A stretch of DNA of 64,000 bases, taken from the NCBI RefSeq assembly GCF_025376885.1, contig NZ_JAHUBR010000001.1, positions 310,001 to 374,000 on the forward strand, written 5' to 3'. Shown one piece after another: positions 46,527 through 57,200 of this stretch. This stretch comes from Pseudoruegeria sp. SHC-113 (GTDB lineage: Bacteria > Pseudomonadota > Alphaproteobacteria > Rhodobacterales > Rhodobacteraceae). How positions within the stretch are numbered: the stretch's first letter is position 1; the number at the start of each line of letters is the position of its first letter. The notes beneath the pieces were generated by a model. That model saw only the letters and a list, made by a program, of their open reading frames with translations, did no database searches and was not told the DNA's origin. The position numbers and the translations under genes were made by a program.

Positions 46527-46605
46527 GCCCGGCGGTAACGCCGGGCAGCGCCCGCCCCGCCCCATGGGCGGGCGCTCCGCCCCCACCCCGGGACGGGCGC
46601 TGCCC
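46527..46605 (+). other. Mutually exclusive hairpins between serC and serA
   Basis: First hairpin GCCCGGCG-GTAA-CGCCGGGC (46527-46546). Its right end overlaps the left arm GGGCAGCGCCCG (46543-46554), which pairs with CGGGCGCTGCCC (46594-46605). Within that, GCGCCCGCCC (46548-46557) can instead pair with GGGCGGGCGC (46566-46575). These alternatives exclude each other, as in attenuators. No T-run follows, so it may be a mRNA processing or repeat element instead. Confidence 0.55.
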
Positions 46606-46649
46606 TTTGCACTCCGCGCACGCCGTCCGCCTTCAAAAGGACCAAACCC

Positions 46650-48245
46650 ATGGCCCCCAAAGTTCTCGTTTCCGATTCGCTTTCTGAAACCGCCGTCCAG
46701 ATCTTCCGTGACCGCGGGATCGACGTGGATTTCATGCCCCAGCTGGGCAAGGACAAGGAAAAGCTCGCCGAGGTGATCGGCCAGTATGACGGCCTTGCCA
46801 TCCGCTCCGCCACGAAAGTCACCCCGACGATCCTCGAAGCCGCCACGAAGCTGAAAGTGGTGGGCCGCGCCGGGATCGGCACCGACAACGTGGACAAGGA
46901 AGCCGCCTCCAAGAAGGGCGTGATCGTGATGAACACGCCCTTTGGCAACATGATCACCACCGCCGAACACGCCATCGCGATGATGTTCGCCGTGGCGCGC
47001 CAGATCCCCGAGGCCTCTGCCTCCACCCATGCCGGGAAGTGGGAGAAATCCAAGTTCATGGGCGTTGAGCTCACCGGCAAGACGCTGGGCGTCATCGGCG
47101 CAGGCAACATCGGCGGCATCGTCTGCGATCGCGCCCGTGGCCTGAAGATGAAGGTCATCGCCTATGATCCCTTCCTCTCTGAGGAGAAGGCCAAGAAGAT
47201 GGGCGTGGAGAAGGTCGAGCTGGAAGAGCTGCTGCCGCGTGCCGATTTCATCACGCTGCACGTGCCGCTGACCGACACGACGAAGAACATCCTGTCGGCC
47301 GAGAACCTCGCCAAGACGAAGAAGGGCGTGCGGATCATCAACTGTGCCCGTGGCGGCCTTGTGGATGAAGCCGCGCTCGCCGAGCTGCTGAAATCCGGCC
47401 ATGTCGCCGGTGCGGCCTTCGACGTGTTCTCCGTGGAACCGGCCACCGACAACCCGCTGTTCAACCTGCCCAACGTCGTCTGCACCCCGCACCTTGGCGC
47501 TGCCACCACGGAAGCGCAGGAGAACGTGGCGCTGCAGGTGGCCGAGCAGATGGCCAACTACCTGCTCACCGGTGCCGTGGAAAACGCGCTCAACATGCCC
47601 TCCGTCACCGCCGAGGAAGCCCGCATCATGGGCCCCTGGATCAAGCTGGCCGATCATCTTGGGGCCTTTGCAGGCCAGATGACGGATGAGCCGATCAAGG
47701 CGATCAACATCCTGTACGATGGTGTCGTCTCCGAGATGAACCTCGAAGCGCTGAACTGCTCGGTGATCGCCGGGATCATGAAGAAGGCCAACCCGGACGT
47801 GAACATGGTCTCCGCTCCCGTGGTCGCCAAGGAGCGTGGCATCCAGATCTCCACCACCAATCAGGACAAATCCGGCTCCTTCGACGGCTACGTCAAGATC
47901 ACCGTCGTGACCGAGAAAATGGAGCGCTCTGTTGCAGGCACCGTCTTCTCTGACGGAAAGCCGCGCTTCATCCAGATCAAGGGCATCAACATCGACGCCG
48001 AAGTGGGCGCGCATATGCTCTACACCACCAACGACGACGTGCCGGGCATCATCGGCACGCTGGGTCAGACGATGGGCGAGAACGGCGTGAACATCGCAAA
48101 CTTCACCCTCGGCCGCTCCGATATCGGTGGTGGTGCAATCGCGCTGCTTTACGTGGATGCCCCGGTGCCCGCGCCGGTGATCAAGAAGCTCTGCGATACC
48201 GGCAAGTTCCGCCAGGTGAAGCCGCTGGCGTTTGACGTCGCTTGA
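46650..48245 (+). CDS. serA: D-3-phosphoglycerate dehydrogenase
   Basis: 531-residue NAD-dependent enzyme, the first and usually feedback-controlled step of serine synthesis. Substrate-binding domain, then the NAD motif LGVIGAGNIGGIV (about 147-159), catalytic FITLHVPLTD and GVRIINCARGGLVDE, and the C-terminal regulatory domain plus ACT domain (about 455-531, beginning GAHMLYTTNDDVPGIIG). This is the long type with an intervening domain. It lies 137 bases after serC and probably forms an operon with it. Confidence 0.97.
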   Translation: MAPKVLVSDSLSETAVQIFRDRGIDVDFMPQLGKDKEKLAEVIGQYDGLAIRSATKVTPTILEAATKLKVVGRAGIGTDNVDKEAASKKGVIVMNTPFGNMITTAEHAIAMMFAVARQIPEASASTHAGKWEKSKFMGVELTGKTLGVIGAGNIGGIVCDRARGLKMKVIAYDPFLSEEKAKKMGVEKVELEELLPRADFITLHVPLTDTTKNILSAENLAKTKKGVRIINCARGGLVDEAALAELLKSGHVAGAAFDVFSVEPATDNPLFNLPNVVCTPHLGAATTEAQENVALQVAEQMANYLLTGAVENALNMPSVTAEEARIMGPWIKLADHLGAFAGQMTDEPIKAINILYDGVVSEMNLEALNCSVIAGIMKKANPDVNMVSAPVVAKERGIQISTTNQDKSGSFDGYVKITVVTEKMERSVAGTVFSDGKPRFIQIKGINIDAEVGAHMLYTTNDDVPGIIGTLGQTMGENGVNIANFTLGRSDIGGGAIALLYVDAPVPAPVIKKLCDTGKFRQVKPLAFDVA

Positions 48246-48275
48246 GGCATTTTATGCTTAGTTAGAGCCTATTTG

Positions 48276-48308
48276 CACCCCGGCCCACGCGCCGGGGTGT
48301 TTCGTTTA
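48276..48308 (+). terminator. Terminator of serA
   Basis: CACCCCGGC (48276-48284), loop CCACGC, GCCGGGGTG (48291-48299), then TTTCGTTT; 31 bases after the serA stop. A smaller hairpin CGGCCT-ATGT-AGGCCG (48318-48333) follows before the phosphatase gene. Confidence 0.8.
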
Positions 48309-48365
48309 CGTGTTACACGGCCTATGTAGGCCGGGATTGAAACCAAGGTTTTTCAGGAAGCTTTC

Positions 48366-49106
48366 ATGCGCTATTACGCGATTGGCGATATTCACGGCCA
48401 CCTCGATGCGCTGAAACAGGCCCACGCCCTGATCCGCGCCGACATCGCGCGCTCTGGCCAGCCTGCGCCAATCATCCATCTGGGCGATCTGATCGACCGT
48501 GGCCCCAATAGCCGGGGCGTGATCGAGTACCTCATGGCCGGGCTTGCGGCGGGCGAGGACTGGCACGTGCTGAAGGGCAACCATGATCGCTATCTGGAGC
48601 GCTTCTACCGCAAGCGTATCACGCTGGATCCCAATACGCGCACCGGGCTGATCTGGTTTGACTACCGCCTTGGCGGGGCCGAAACGCTGGCCTCTTACGG
48701 TGTTGCGGCGAGCGAGAAGGGTGATCCGATCGAGATCCAGCGCGAGGTGCATGCGAAAGTGCCCGAGGCCCACATCCACTTCATCGAAAGCCTGCCGCTC
48801 TACAAGCAGACCGAGCATGTGATCTTCGTCCATGCGGGCATCCGCCCCGGTGTGGCGATGGATGCGCAGCAGGAGGATGATCTTCTCTGGATTCGCGAAG
48901 GTTTTCTGGAGGATGACACCGATCACGGCCCCCTCATCGTCCACGGCCATACCGCGCTGGAGGCCCCGGCGCATTTCGGCAACCGCGTGGATCTGGACGG
49001 CGGCACCGGTTACGGGCGACCGCTTGTTCCGGCACTGTTTGAGGGCCGCGACGCCTGGCTGTTGCGGGAAGAGGGGCGCGAGGCGCTTCTGCCGTCTGAA
49101 GCCTGA
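48366..49106 (+). CDS. Metallophosphoesterase, serine/threonine phosphatase-like
   Basis: 246 residues with all PPP-family metal motifs: YAIGDIHGHLDAL, HLGDLIDRGPNSRG, LKGNHDRYLERF, and late histidines in VHAGIRPG and VHGHTALE. Bacterial members may dephosphorylate proteins or dinucleotides (ApaH-like); the exact substrate is unknown. No signal peptide. It is followed after 149 bases by the HdeD-like gene, with a separate start, so co-transcription is uncertain. Confidence 0.9.
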   Translation: MRYYAIGDIHGHLDALKQAHALIRADIARSGQPAPIIHLGDLIDRGPNSRGVIEYLMAGLAAGEDWHVLKGNHDRYLERFYRKRITLDPNTRTGLIWFDYRLGGAETLASYGVAASEKGDPIEIQREVHAKVPEAHIHFIESLPLYKQTEHVIFVHAGIRPGVAMDAQQEDDLLWIREGFLEDDTDHGPLIVHGHTALEAPAHFGNRVDLDGGTGYGRPLVPALFEGRDAWLLREEGREALLPSEA

Positions 49107-49255
49107 AGCCCGCACAGGGGGTGCTGGGGCACCCGCATAAGGCGAGCCCTATTGCAACACTTGAGGCCGACTTCGGCGGCTGTTGGTCAAGTCTCTGGAT
49201 TTATTCCAACAATCCTCTAGCCTGCCGTCATTCTTCGATAGGAAGGGACGGAAGA

Positions 49256-49813
49256 ATGACCGCAACAGAGACAAAATCGGCTAAATCCCCCTCTTGGATC
49301 TGGCTTCTCATCCTTGGCCTGCTGCTCACCGTTGGTGGCATCATGTGCCTCTTCAACCCGCTGGCCTCCACGTTCACGGCCCTGATCCTCGCAGGGGCGA
49401 CGTTCATGGCAGCCGGCATCATCCAACTGATCGCCGCCGTCGCCGACAAGGAAGACAGCACCGGCAGCCGCATCCTCGGGGCGATCCTCGGCCTCGTGCT
49501 GATCGTCTTCGCCATTTCGCTCATGCGTCACCCGCTGGCAGGCATCGTATCGCTCACCGTTCTGGTGGCGATCCTGTTCCTGATCTCGGGCCTCGTGCGC
49601 GTGATCCTCGGCTTCCAGCTGCGCCCGACCTCGGGCTGGATCTTCGTGCTGATCTCCGGGATCATCTCCATTGTGCTGGCCTTCATGGTGTTCAACAACA
49701 TGCCGGAAATCGCGGCTGGCCTGCTGGGCATCCTGCTCGGCGTGGATCTGCTCTCCTCCGGGATCACCACGCTTCTGATGGCCTTCGGTGTGCGTTCGCT
49801 CACCAAGGGCTGA
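49256..49813 (+). CDS. HdeD family (DUF308) membrane protein
   Basis: 185 residues with six hydrophobic segments (about 15-37, 40-60, 70-92, 95-117, 125-145 and 150-175). The arrangement GLLLTVGGIMCLFNP then GATFMAAGIIQLIAA and GLVRVILGF is typical of the HdeD/DUF308 family, linked in E. coli to acid resistance. The ATG at 49256 follows AAGGGACGGAAG and gives a cytosolic start rich in T and K. It is closed by the terminator at 49860. Confidence 0.88.
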   Translation: MTATETKSAKSPSWIWLLILGLLLTVGGIMCLFNPLASTFTALILAGATFMAAGIIQLIAAVADKEDSTGSRILGAILGLVLIVFAISLMRHPLAGIVSLTVLVAILFLISGLVRVILGFQLRPTSGWIFVLISGIISIVLAFMVFNNMPEIAAGLLGILLGVDLLSSGITTLLMAFGVRSLTKG

Positions 49814-49859
49814 ACGTGACTTTCGGCCAGTTGCGCCGAAACAGAGCCTGATATGAGGA

Positions 49860-49887
49860 AGCCCCGGCACATTGGCCGGGGCTTTTT
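49860..49887. terminator. Bidirectional terminator between HdeD-like gene and tdh
   Basis: AGCCCCGGC (49860-49868), loop ACATTG, GCCGGGGCT (49875-49883), followed by TTTTC on the + strand. It lies between two convergent genes. Confidence 0.85.
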
Positions 49888-50931
49888 CTATGTCCAGTCC
49901 AGCACGACCTTGCCACTCTTGCCGGATTTCATCGCTGCGAAGCCTTCACGGAACTCGTCGACCTTGAAGCGGTGCGTGATCACCTTGCTCACGTCGAGCC
50001 CGTTCTGCAGCATGGCGATCATCTTGTACCAGGTTTCGAACATCTCGCGGCCATAGACGCCCTTGATCGTGATCGCCTTGAAGACGATGCGGCTCCAGTC
50101 AACCGGGGATTTGCCCGGCGGAATGCCGAGAAGGGCGATCTTGCCGCCCATGACCATGGCTTCCACCATCTGATCCAGCGCCGCCTGATTGCCCGACATC
50201 TCAAGCCCCACGTCAAAACCTTCCTTCATACCCAGCTCGTGGATCACGTCCTGCAGATCCTCCTGCGCCACGTTCACCGTGCGCAGCTTGGGGACGACCG
50301 CCTGCGCCAGCGCCAGCCGGTCGGGGTTCACGTCGGTGATCACCACCCGCCGCGCACTGGCGTGCCGCGCCACGGCGGCGGCCATGATCCCGATGGGTCC
50401 GGCGCCGGTGATCAGCACGTCCTCGCCCAGCAGATCGAAGCTGAGCGCCGTGTGCGCGGCATTGCCTAGCGGATCGAGGATCGCGCCGATCTCGTCGGGG
50501 ATGTCATCAGGCAGTGGCACCACATTGAAGGCGGGCAGGCGCAGGTATTGTGCGAAAGCCCCCTGCACGTTCACGCCAATGCCGCGCGTGCCGGGATCAA
50601 GGTGGAATTTTCCGGCCCGGCTCTGGCGGCTCTCGGTGCCGATCAGATGGCCTTCGCCTGAGCAGCGCTGGCCGACGACAAGCCCCGTCACATCGCGGCC
50701 CACTTCCACGATCTCTCCGGCGAACTCATGCCCGGTGATCATCGGCACAGGCACGGTATGCGCGGCCCAGTCGTCCCAGTTCCAGATGTGAATATCGGTG
50801 CCGCAGATCCCGGTTTTGTTGACCTTGATCAGCACGTCATCCGGCCCGATTTCCGGCACCGGGGCGTCGACCTTCCAGAGCCCTTCTTTAGGGTGGGATT
50901 TCTCAAGGGCAATCATCGTGTTCTTGCGCAT
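49888..50931 (-). CDS. tdh: L-threonine 3-dehydrogenase
   Basis: 347-residue zinc-dependent medium-chain dehydrogenase oxidising threonine to 2-amino-3-oxobutyrate. Motifs: [34 protein letters not shown] (zinc ligands), the structural region here altered, and [15 protein letters not shown] for NAD. Its start overlaps the kbl stop by one base (TGATG), so both are translationally coupled, completing the threonine to glycine pathway. An internal ATG five codons later is a less likely start. Confidence 0.96.
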   Translation of the reverse strand: MRKNTMIALEKSHPKEGLWKVDAPVPEIGPDDVLIKVNKTGICGTDIHIWNWDDWAAHTVPVPMITGHEFAGEIVEVGRDVTGLVVGQRCSGEGHLIGTESRQSRAGKFHLDPGTRGIGVNVQGAFAQYLRLPAFNVVPLPDDIPDEIGAILDPLGNAAHTALSFDLLGEDVLITGAGPIGIMAAAVARHASARRVVITDVNPDRLALAQAVVPKLRTVNVAQEDLQDVIHELGMKEGFDVGLEMSGNQAALDQMVEAMVMGGKIALLGIPPGKSPVDWSRIVFKAITIKGVYGREMFETWYKMIAMLQNGLDVSKVITHRFKVDEFREGFAAMKSGKSGKVVLDWT

Positions 50932-52124
50932 CAGAGTGCCCCCACTTTGCGGCCAGCGGTTTCAAACGCGGCGAGCGCATGGTCCAGATCGGCCTGTGTT
51001 AGAGCCGGATTCATCTGGGTCCGGATCCGCGCGGTGCCACGCGGCACCACCGGGAAGAAGAAGCCCGCCACATAGACGCCCTCCTCATAGAGCGTGCTGG
51101 CCATCTGCTGGCTGAGCCGCGCATCGCCGAGCATCACCGGCACGATCGGGTGTTCGCCGGGGAGCAATTCGAAGCCGAGCTTTTCCAGCCCCGCGCGCCA
51201 GTAGGCGGTGTTCTCAAACAGCTGCGACCGCAGCGCGTCGCCCTCTTCTACCAGCTTCAGCGCCGTCAGGCCCGCGGCCACCACGGAGGGCGGCAGCGCG
51301 TTGGAGAAGAGATAGGGCCGCGCGCGCTGGCGCAGCAGGTCGATCACCGGTTGCGGCCCGGCGATATAGCCGCCGATGGCCCCGCCAAGCGCCTTGCCAA
51401 GCGTTCCGGTGAGGATGTCCACCTTGTCGGCCACGCCCGCGTGATGCGGCGTACCCGCGCCCTTCGGGCCCATGAAGCCCGTCGCGTGGCAATCATCCAC
51501 CATCACCACCGCCTCGTAGCGCTCCGCCAGAGCGGTGATCTCGGGCAGCTTCGCAAGGTAGCCATCCATCGAGAAAACGCCATCGGTGGCGATCATCACA
51601 TGCCGCGCCCCATCGGCGCGCGCCTGATTCAGCGCGTCCTCCAGCGCCTGCATGTCGGAGTTCGCATAACGGTAGCGCTTGGCCTTGCAGAGCCGGATGC
51701 CGTCGATGATCGAGGCGTGGTTCAGCGCATCCGAGATGACAGCATCTTCAGGCCCCAAAAGCGGCTCGAACAAAGCGCCATTGGCGTCAAAACAGGCGGC
51801 GAAGAGGATGGAATCATCCTTGCCCAGAAAGCGCGCCAGCGCCTGTTCGAGCGTGCGGTGCAGATCCTGCGTGCCGCAGATGAAGCGCACCGAGGCCATG
51901 CCGAAACCGTGGCTGTCCATCCCGGCCTTCGCGGCGGCGATCAGCTCGGGGTGGTCCGCAAGGCCGAGGTAGTTGTTGGCACAAAGGTTCACCACGCGCC
52001 GGCCGCCCTCCACGGTGATCGTGCCCCCCTGCGGCGACAGGATCGGGCGTTCGTGCTTGGTGAGCCCCTCGGCATCGATCTCGGCGAGGGTCTGGCGCAG
52101 GGCAGTGAGGAAGGATTCGGGCAT
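50931..52124 (-). CDS. kbl: Glycine C-acetyltransferase (2-amino-3-ketobutyrate CoA ligase)
   Basis: 397-residue PLP enzyme of the alpha-oxoamine synthase family, cleaving 2-amino-3-oxobutyrate with CoA to glycine and acetyl-CoA. The PLP lysine is in [16 protein letters not shown], with [13 protein letters not shown] and [12 protein letters not shown]. The start at 52124 (MPESFL) follows AAAGAGAG; an in-frame upstream ATG is not conserved. It heads the kbl-tdh pair. Confidence 0.97.
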   Translation of the reverse strand: MPESFLTALRQTLAEIDAEGLTKHERPILSPQGGTITVEGGRRVVNLCANNYLGLADHPELIAAAKAGMDSHGFGMASVRFICGTQDLHRTLEQALARFLGKDDSILFAACFDANGALFEPLLGPEDAVISDALNHASIIDGIRLCKAKRYRYANSDMQALEDALNQARADGARHVMIATDGVFSMDGYLAKLPEITALAERYEAVVMVDDCHATGFMGPKGAGTPHHAGVADKVDILTGTLGKALGGAIGGYIAGPQPVIDLLRQRARPYLFSNALPPSVVAAGLTALKLVEEGDALRSQLFENTAYWRAGLEKLGFELLPGEHPIVPVMLGDARLSQQMASTLYEEGVYVAGFFFPVVPRGTARIRTQMNPALTQADLDHALAAFETAGRKVGAL

Positions 52125-52214
52125 GGGCGGCTCTCTTTCGGTTCGGGGGGCAGTGTGGCGCAAGCGTGGCCGCCTGTGGGCTTTCAGCGGCGACTCGCGC
52201 GTGACGTTTTCGCT

Positions 52215-54251
52215 CTAATCCTCCGGCAGCAGGCGGAAATCAACCCGCGCGCGGGAACCTGTGGCGTCGATTACGGTGAGCGCGTGGAAGCCGGGGCCAT
52301 CCAGCGGGATCTCGGCATGGCGCGCACGGGTGGGAGGCAGCGGGCGGCCATTGGCGAGCCATGTGAAGGGCGGCTCGCCATGCTGCAGCCGGGCTATCAA
52401 GGGGAGGCCGGGCAGCAGCGCGGCGTCCTGCGGCGGGAAAGCAAAGCGCATCTCGGGGCCCTGCCGCGCCTCGGCCCCGGCGGCATAGCGCAGGGCTTCA
52501 GGCAGTTGGGCGGTGTTGAGCATCAGCGCGCCCGGCGGCGGGGGCGGGAAGGGCGTGCGGCGGGGCGCGATCCGGGCGAAGGCCTCGAACAGCACTGGCG
52601 CGGCCAGATCGCCACCGAAGGCACCGGGCACAGGCGTCGCATCGGGCCGCCCCATCCAGACACCGATGGTATGCGCCCCGTCATAGCCAATGGCCCAGGC
52701 GTCGCGATGGCCGTAGGATGTCCCGGTTTTATAAGCGATATCGCCTTGTTTAGAGCCTTCCGGCGGAGGCAGGCCACGCAGGATGTCGGTGACATAGAAG
52801 GCCGGGACGGGGCCAAGAAAGCGCGTTTTGCCGTGTTCTGGCGGGGGGCCTTCCTGCCAGTACAGAGGCCGTGCGATGCCGCCCGAGGCGATGCCGGCGT
52901 AAAGCGCTACAAGATCCTCCAGCGAAACGCCCACGCCGCCAAGCGCCAGCGCCAGCCCCGGCGTGCCACCGGGCAGCGCGGGGGCCATCCCGGCCTGCCG
53001 CATCGCCTGCAACAGCCGCGCCGGGCCGATCTCGTCGGTGAGCGCCACGACAGGTGTGTTGAGCGAAAGCTGCAGCGCCTCGCGCACGGGCAGGCGGCCA
53101 CGGTACAGACCGTCGAAGTTCTGCGGCGCGTAGGTGCCGAAGCGGATGGGGTGATCGTCGATCAGGCTTTCGGGGTGCGCCCGGCCTGCGTCAAACGCCA
53201 ACCCGTAGACCAGCGGTTTCAACGTTGAGCCGGGCGAGCGCAGGGCGCGCGTCATGTCCACGAAGCCGGCGCGCGGCCCGGTGATCCCGGCCGATCCCAC
53301 CGAGGCCACGATCCGCCCCGTCTGCGTCTCAACGGCGAGGAGGGCGATCTGCATCTCGGCAGGCTGGGCGGCAAGGCTCCGGCGGGCCAGATCCTGCAGG
53401 GCCGTTTGGGCCGCCGGATCAAGGCTCAGCCGATGGGTTGCGGCCTCCGGAGCGAGGGCAAGGGCGCGATCGGCAAGATGGGGGGCATGGGCAGGAAAGG
53501 CGTGGCGCTTGGCCAAAACAGGCTCTGACTCGGCCCGATCATGGTCTGCAGGCGTCAGGAGGCCCGCCGCCAGCGCCCGGGCAAGCACCCTGTCGCGCGC
53601 GGCTTTTGCCCGGGCAGGGTTTTCATCGGGTTTGCGCGCCTCCGGCGATTGCGGCAGGGCCACCAGCAGCGCAGCCTCGCCGTGGCTGAGGCGGCGGCAG
53701 GGTTTGGCGAACCATGCGTGGCAGGCCGAGGCGAGGCCCTCCAGATTGCCGCCAAAGGGCGCGCGCTGCAGATAAAGCCCAAGGATGGCGGATTTCGAAA
53801 GACGCTGTTCCAGCGCCAGCGCCAGCCGCACCTGTGCGGCTTTGGCCTGCCAACGGCGCGTCGGCTGCCTCATCAGAAGCCGCGCCGTCTGCATCGTCAG
53901 CGTCGATGCACCGCTGCGGATCTCCCCATGGCGCAGCGCCTGCCCGGCGGCGCGCAGCGCGGCGCGCGAATCCACCCCGCCGTGGCTGTAGAACCGCTTG
54001 TCTTCATAGGCCATGAGCATGGCGAGGTAGAGCGGATCCACCTCGGCAGCGCGGGTGGGCAAGCGCCAGTAGCCGTCCGATGTCAGGTAGGCGCGCAGCA
54101 ACTGCCCGTCTTTCGCGGTGACCTCGACCGAAGTTTCCACCAGCAGCGGCGGCACCGGGGCCGTGGCCAGCCAGTCCCGAAGGGCATCCGCCCCCAGCGC
54201 CGCGACCCAGAGCGCGGCGACCGGGGCAAAGACCCAGCCGCGCCGCCTCAT
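52215..54251 (-). CDS. pbpC: Penicillin-binding protein 1C
   Basis: 678-residue bifunctional peptidoglycan synthase. An N-terminal signal anchor (about 8-24) is followed by the GT51 transglycosylase domain (MAYEDKRFYSHGGVDSRAALRA, GASTLTMQTARLL) and the transpeptidase domain with SPGSTLKP (SxxK), SLN and KTGTS. A C-terminal biPBP-type domain (about 590-678) follows. The start at 54251 overlaps the macroglobulin stop (ATGA). The pbpC/alpha-2-macroglobulin pairing is conserved in many gram-negatives and is thought to let the cell guard against foreign peptidases at envelope breaches. Confidence 0.95.
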   Translation of the reverse strand: MRRRGWVFAPVAALWVAALGADALRDWLATAPVPPLLVETSVEVTAKDGQLLRAYLTSDGYWRLPTRAAEVDPLYLAMLMAYEDKRFYSHGGVDSRAALRAAGQALRHGEIRSGASTLTMQTARLLMRQPTRRWQAKAAQVRLALALEQRLSKSAILGLYLQRAPFGGNLEGLASACHAWFAKPCRRLSHGEAALLVALPQSPEARKPDENPARAKAARDRVLARALAAGLLTPADHDRAESEPVLAKRHAFPAHAPHLADRALALAPEAATHRLSLDPAAQTALQDLARRSLAAQPAEMQIALLAVETQTGRIVASVGSAGITGPRAGFVDMTRALRSPGSTLKPLVYGLAFDAGRAHPESLIDDHPIRFGTYAPQNFDGLYRGRLPVREALQLSLNTPVVALTDEIGPARLLQAMRQAGMAPALPGGTPGLALALGGVGVSLEDLVALYAGIASGGIARPLYWQEGPPPEHGKTRFLGPVPAFYVTDILRGLPPPEGSKQGDIAYKTGTSYGHRDAWAIGYDGAHTIGVWMGRPDATPVPGAFGGDLAAPVLFEAFARIAPRRTPFPPPPPGALMLNTAQLPEALRYAAGAEARQGPEMRFAFPPQDAALLPGLPLIARLQHGEPPFTWLANGRPLPPTRARHAEIPLDGPGFHALTVIDATGSRARVDFRLLPED

Positions 54252-57200
54252 CGGGTGCCTGTGACATGGATCCGGCTCGCTTCCGTCTGAGCGCGGTAGG
54301 CGGGGCGGTACATGTCCTCCACATGGGCTGCGGGATGGTGATAGCTGCCGGGCCGCACCGCGCGGACGGTATAGGCCAGCGTGAAGGGCGCGTCGCCCTC
54401 CCAATCCACGGCGGCGAGGAAGCGATCGCTGCGGAACTCGGCCATTTCAGGCTCTGTAACGGCAGAAATCCAGTCCAATGCGCCAATCTCACCCGATTGC
54501 AGAAGGGCGGGATTCTCGATCTCGAGCCCAGCGGGCAGCGGGTCATCGACCATCAGCCGCGCGGCCCGGCCACTGAACGGGTGCACCGTGAGCACGGCAA
54601 CGGCGCGCGTGCCTGTCTGGATCTGGCGAATGTCCAGCGGATCGCCCTCAGGGGTGAAATAGGCGCGCTCGATGGCGTAGCCATTGCCCCCGGCTAGGGC
54701 AGGCGCGTCCGGCACGCCGAAACGGGTGAGGGTCAGTTCCACCGGTTCGCTGCCGCTGTTGGTGAACCGGGTTTCGCCTTTCGCTCCCCCTGCGCGGAAC
54801 CGCACGAGCGGGCCCTCGGCGGGCAGGCCGTCAACAAGTATGGCGCTGTCAGGGGCTTCGTGCAGTGCATGGGCGGCAAGCAAGGTCCAACTTAGCTCCT
54901 GCGTTGACGCCAGTGACAGCCCATCAGGCGGGGTGATCGCCGCAAGAAGCGCCGGGAGCGCAACCGCCTCGCTGCCGCTTTCCACCGCGAGCGCGAGCAG
55001 CGCCGCGCTGTCGCGCCGGGCGCTGCCGAAATCGGGTCGCAGGAAGGAGGCTTCCTCGGGATCGCCGCCCGAAATACGGCTCTGTGCAATGGCAAACAGC
55101 CGATCCGCGCGCGGTTGATCACCGTATTGCGCAAGGGCTGCGCCCAGTTGCGCCAGCGCCAGAGGGGTGGCGAAATTGCCCGCTTTGGTGTCGGCGTAAT
55201 AGCGCAGATCGCTCATCGCCGCGGCACCTTCACGCGCCAAAACGTGGAGCGCATAGGCAAGGCCCTCACCGCCCAGATCAAAGTCCGCCGCGTAGTTCAC
55301 CTGATTGCGCAGATTGTCCAGCGCCGCACGCCAGGCCACTGCGGGCACGGTGTAACCCTGACTTTGCGCCCGCGACAGGAAATCGCTCACATAGGCATCG
55401 AGCCAGAGATCGCTGCTTTCGGCGCGCCAGAGGCCAAAACCGCCCCCGGCCGTCTGCCGCGCCAGCACGCGGGCAATCGCGGCATCCACGGCCGCGCCGC
55501 CAACGGAAGGCGCGGGCAGGCCGCTTTCACGCGCCACATCAGAAAGATACAGCAGCGGCAGCGCCTGCGAGGTGATCTGTTCGGTGCAGCCATAGGGGTA
55601 GTGTGCGAGCCCGGCGAGCAGGGCCGGCGCATCGAGTCGGGCCAAAGCGCCGAGGCTGACGGTGGCCGAGGCGGAGGCGGGTCGGAAGCCTGCGAAGACC
55701 TCCTCGTCGAACACAAAGGTCTTGCCGGGATCGAGCGTGAACCGGCTGCGGCTGGAAATGGCGGGATCGTTTTGCAGAACCTCGATCTGCAGGTCACGCC
55801 GCAGGATTTCGCCGGAGGGCAGGGTGATCGCGAGCGAGAGCGCCGTCATGCCCGGTGCGCGTGCCGTGAGCGGGATGTCCAGCCGCGCGGTGCCTGCTTC
55901 GGGCAAGGGAATTGCGTCACCCACGAAGGGGCCGATTTCAAGGTTTTCTGCCGAAACAGAGACGGAAACCGCGCCCGCTGGCCCGCTGGTATGCGCCAGT
56001 TCCAGCGCAAGACTCGTGGCGTCGCCGGGGGCGAGGAAACGGGGCAGGCTTGGCGTGACCACCACAGGATCACGGACCAGCAGGTCCTGCGTGGCCGCTC
56101 CGACACCTTCGCCGGACCAAAGCACGGCATCGAGCCGGACCGTGCCGTTGAAAGGCGGCAGATCGAGAGTCATGCGGAACGTCCCGTCGGCATCGGCCGT
56201 CAGCGGGCCTGAGAAACGCGCCAACAGCTCTTCGGTGGGCGGGGGGGATTGCATCCGCAGGGCATTGCCCGCATCGCCGCCAGAGCGCAGCCGCCCTTCG
56301 GCCCCGGATGCGCCGTCGATCAGCCGCCCGTAGAGATCGCGCAGGTCCACGCCCAGCTTGCGCTGGCCGAAGTAGTGCCCAGCGGGATCCGGGGAGGGGT
56401 GCGCGGTTATATTGAGGATGCCCAGATCCACGGCAGAGATCGTTGCGTAGACGGGCTGCGAGGGCTCATGGCCCTGAAGCGAAAGCACCACGTCAATGGG
56501 GCCACCGGGGCGCACTTCTTGTGGCGTATCAAACTGCGCCGAAAGCGCCCGCTTGCCGGGATCGACCGGGGCGTAAGCGATACCCAACTGGCGGGCAGGC
56601 AGCGGTGTATTTCGAGACTGCGCTGGCGCAATCAGCGTTGCGTTCACGTAGACGCCCGCGCCCCAATCATCGGTCACAGGCAGGGTAATCTCGTTTTCGC
56701 CCTCCACGAGCTGGGCGGTTTCCATAGCGATCACGCGGTCCGCCAGAACCGTGATCAGCGCCTCGCCTGCCATGCGCGGGGTGATCTTGAGGCGGGCCGT
56801 CTCCCCGATCTTGTAGCCAGGCTTATCAAGCGCGATCGAAAGCACATCCGGCGTCGTGCTGGTGTCGGCAGGGGCGTACCAGCCCGCGTGGAAACGATGC
56901 GACGTGGCGGTGTAGGGGCCGCTTTCTGTTTCCAGCACCAGCTCGTATTCGCCCCATTCCACCGGCACCGCCAGTTCGCTGGCGGAAACGCCGGTTTCCA
57001 ACTGCCCCTCCGCCACGCGGCTGCGCGTGGTGACGGGCTCCCACTCCCAGTCGCCATAAAGCTGATACCATTGGTAGCGGGTTTCGAGGCGGTTCAGCAC
57101 CCAGCGCAGCGCGCGGGGGGATTGGCTGCCATCAGGCGCAACCGAGATCACCCGGAAGCTGGCTTCGCCGTTCTCCGGAGCCACGTCCTCAAAGCCGGGC

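Noticed and set aside
46500-48014. Long - strand frame opposite serA
   Set aside because: Antisense to a strongly conserved gene; histidine- and arginine-rich shadow composition.
51150-53228. Long + strand frame (692 codons) opposite kbl and pbpC
   Set aside because: Antisense shadow frame; no homology recognised and no ribosome-binding site of note.
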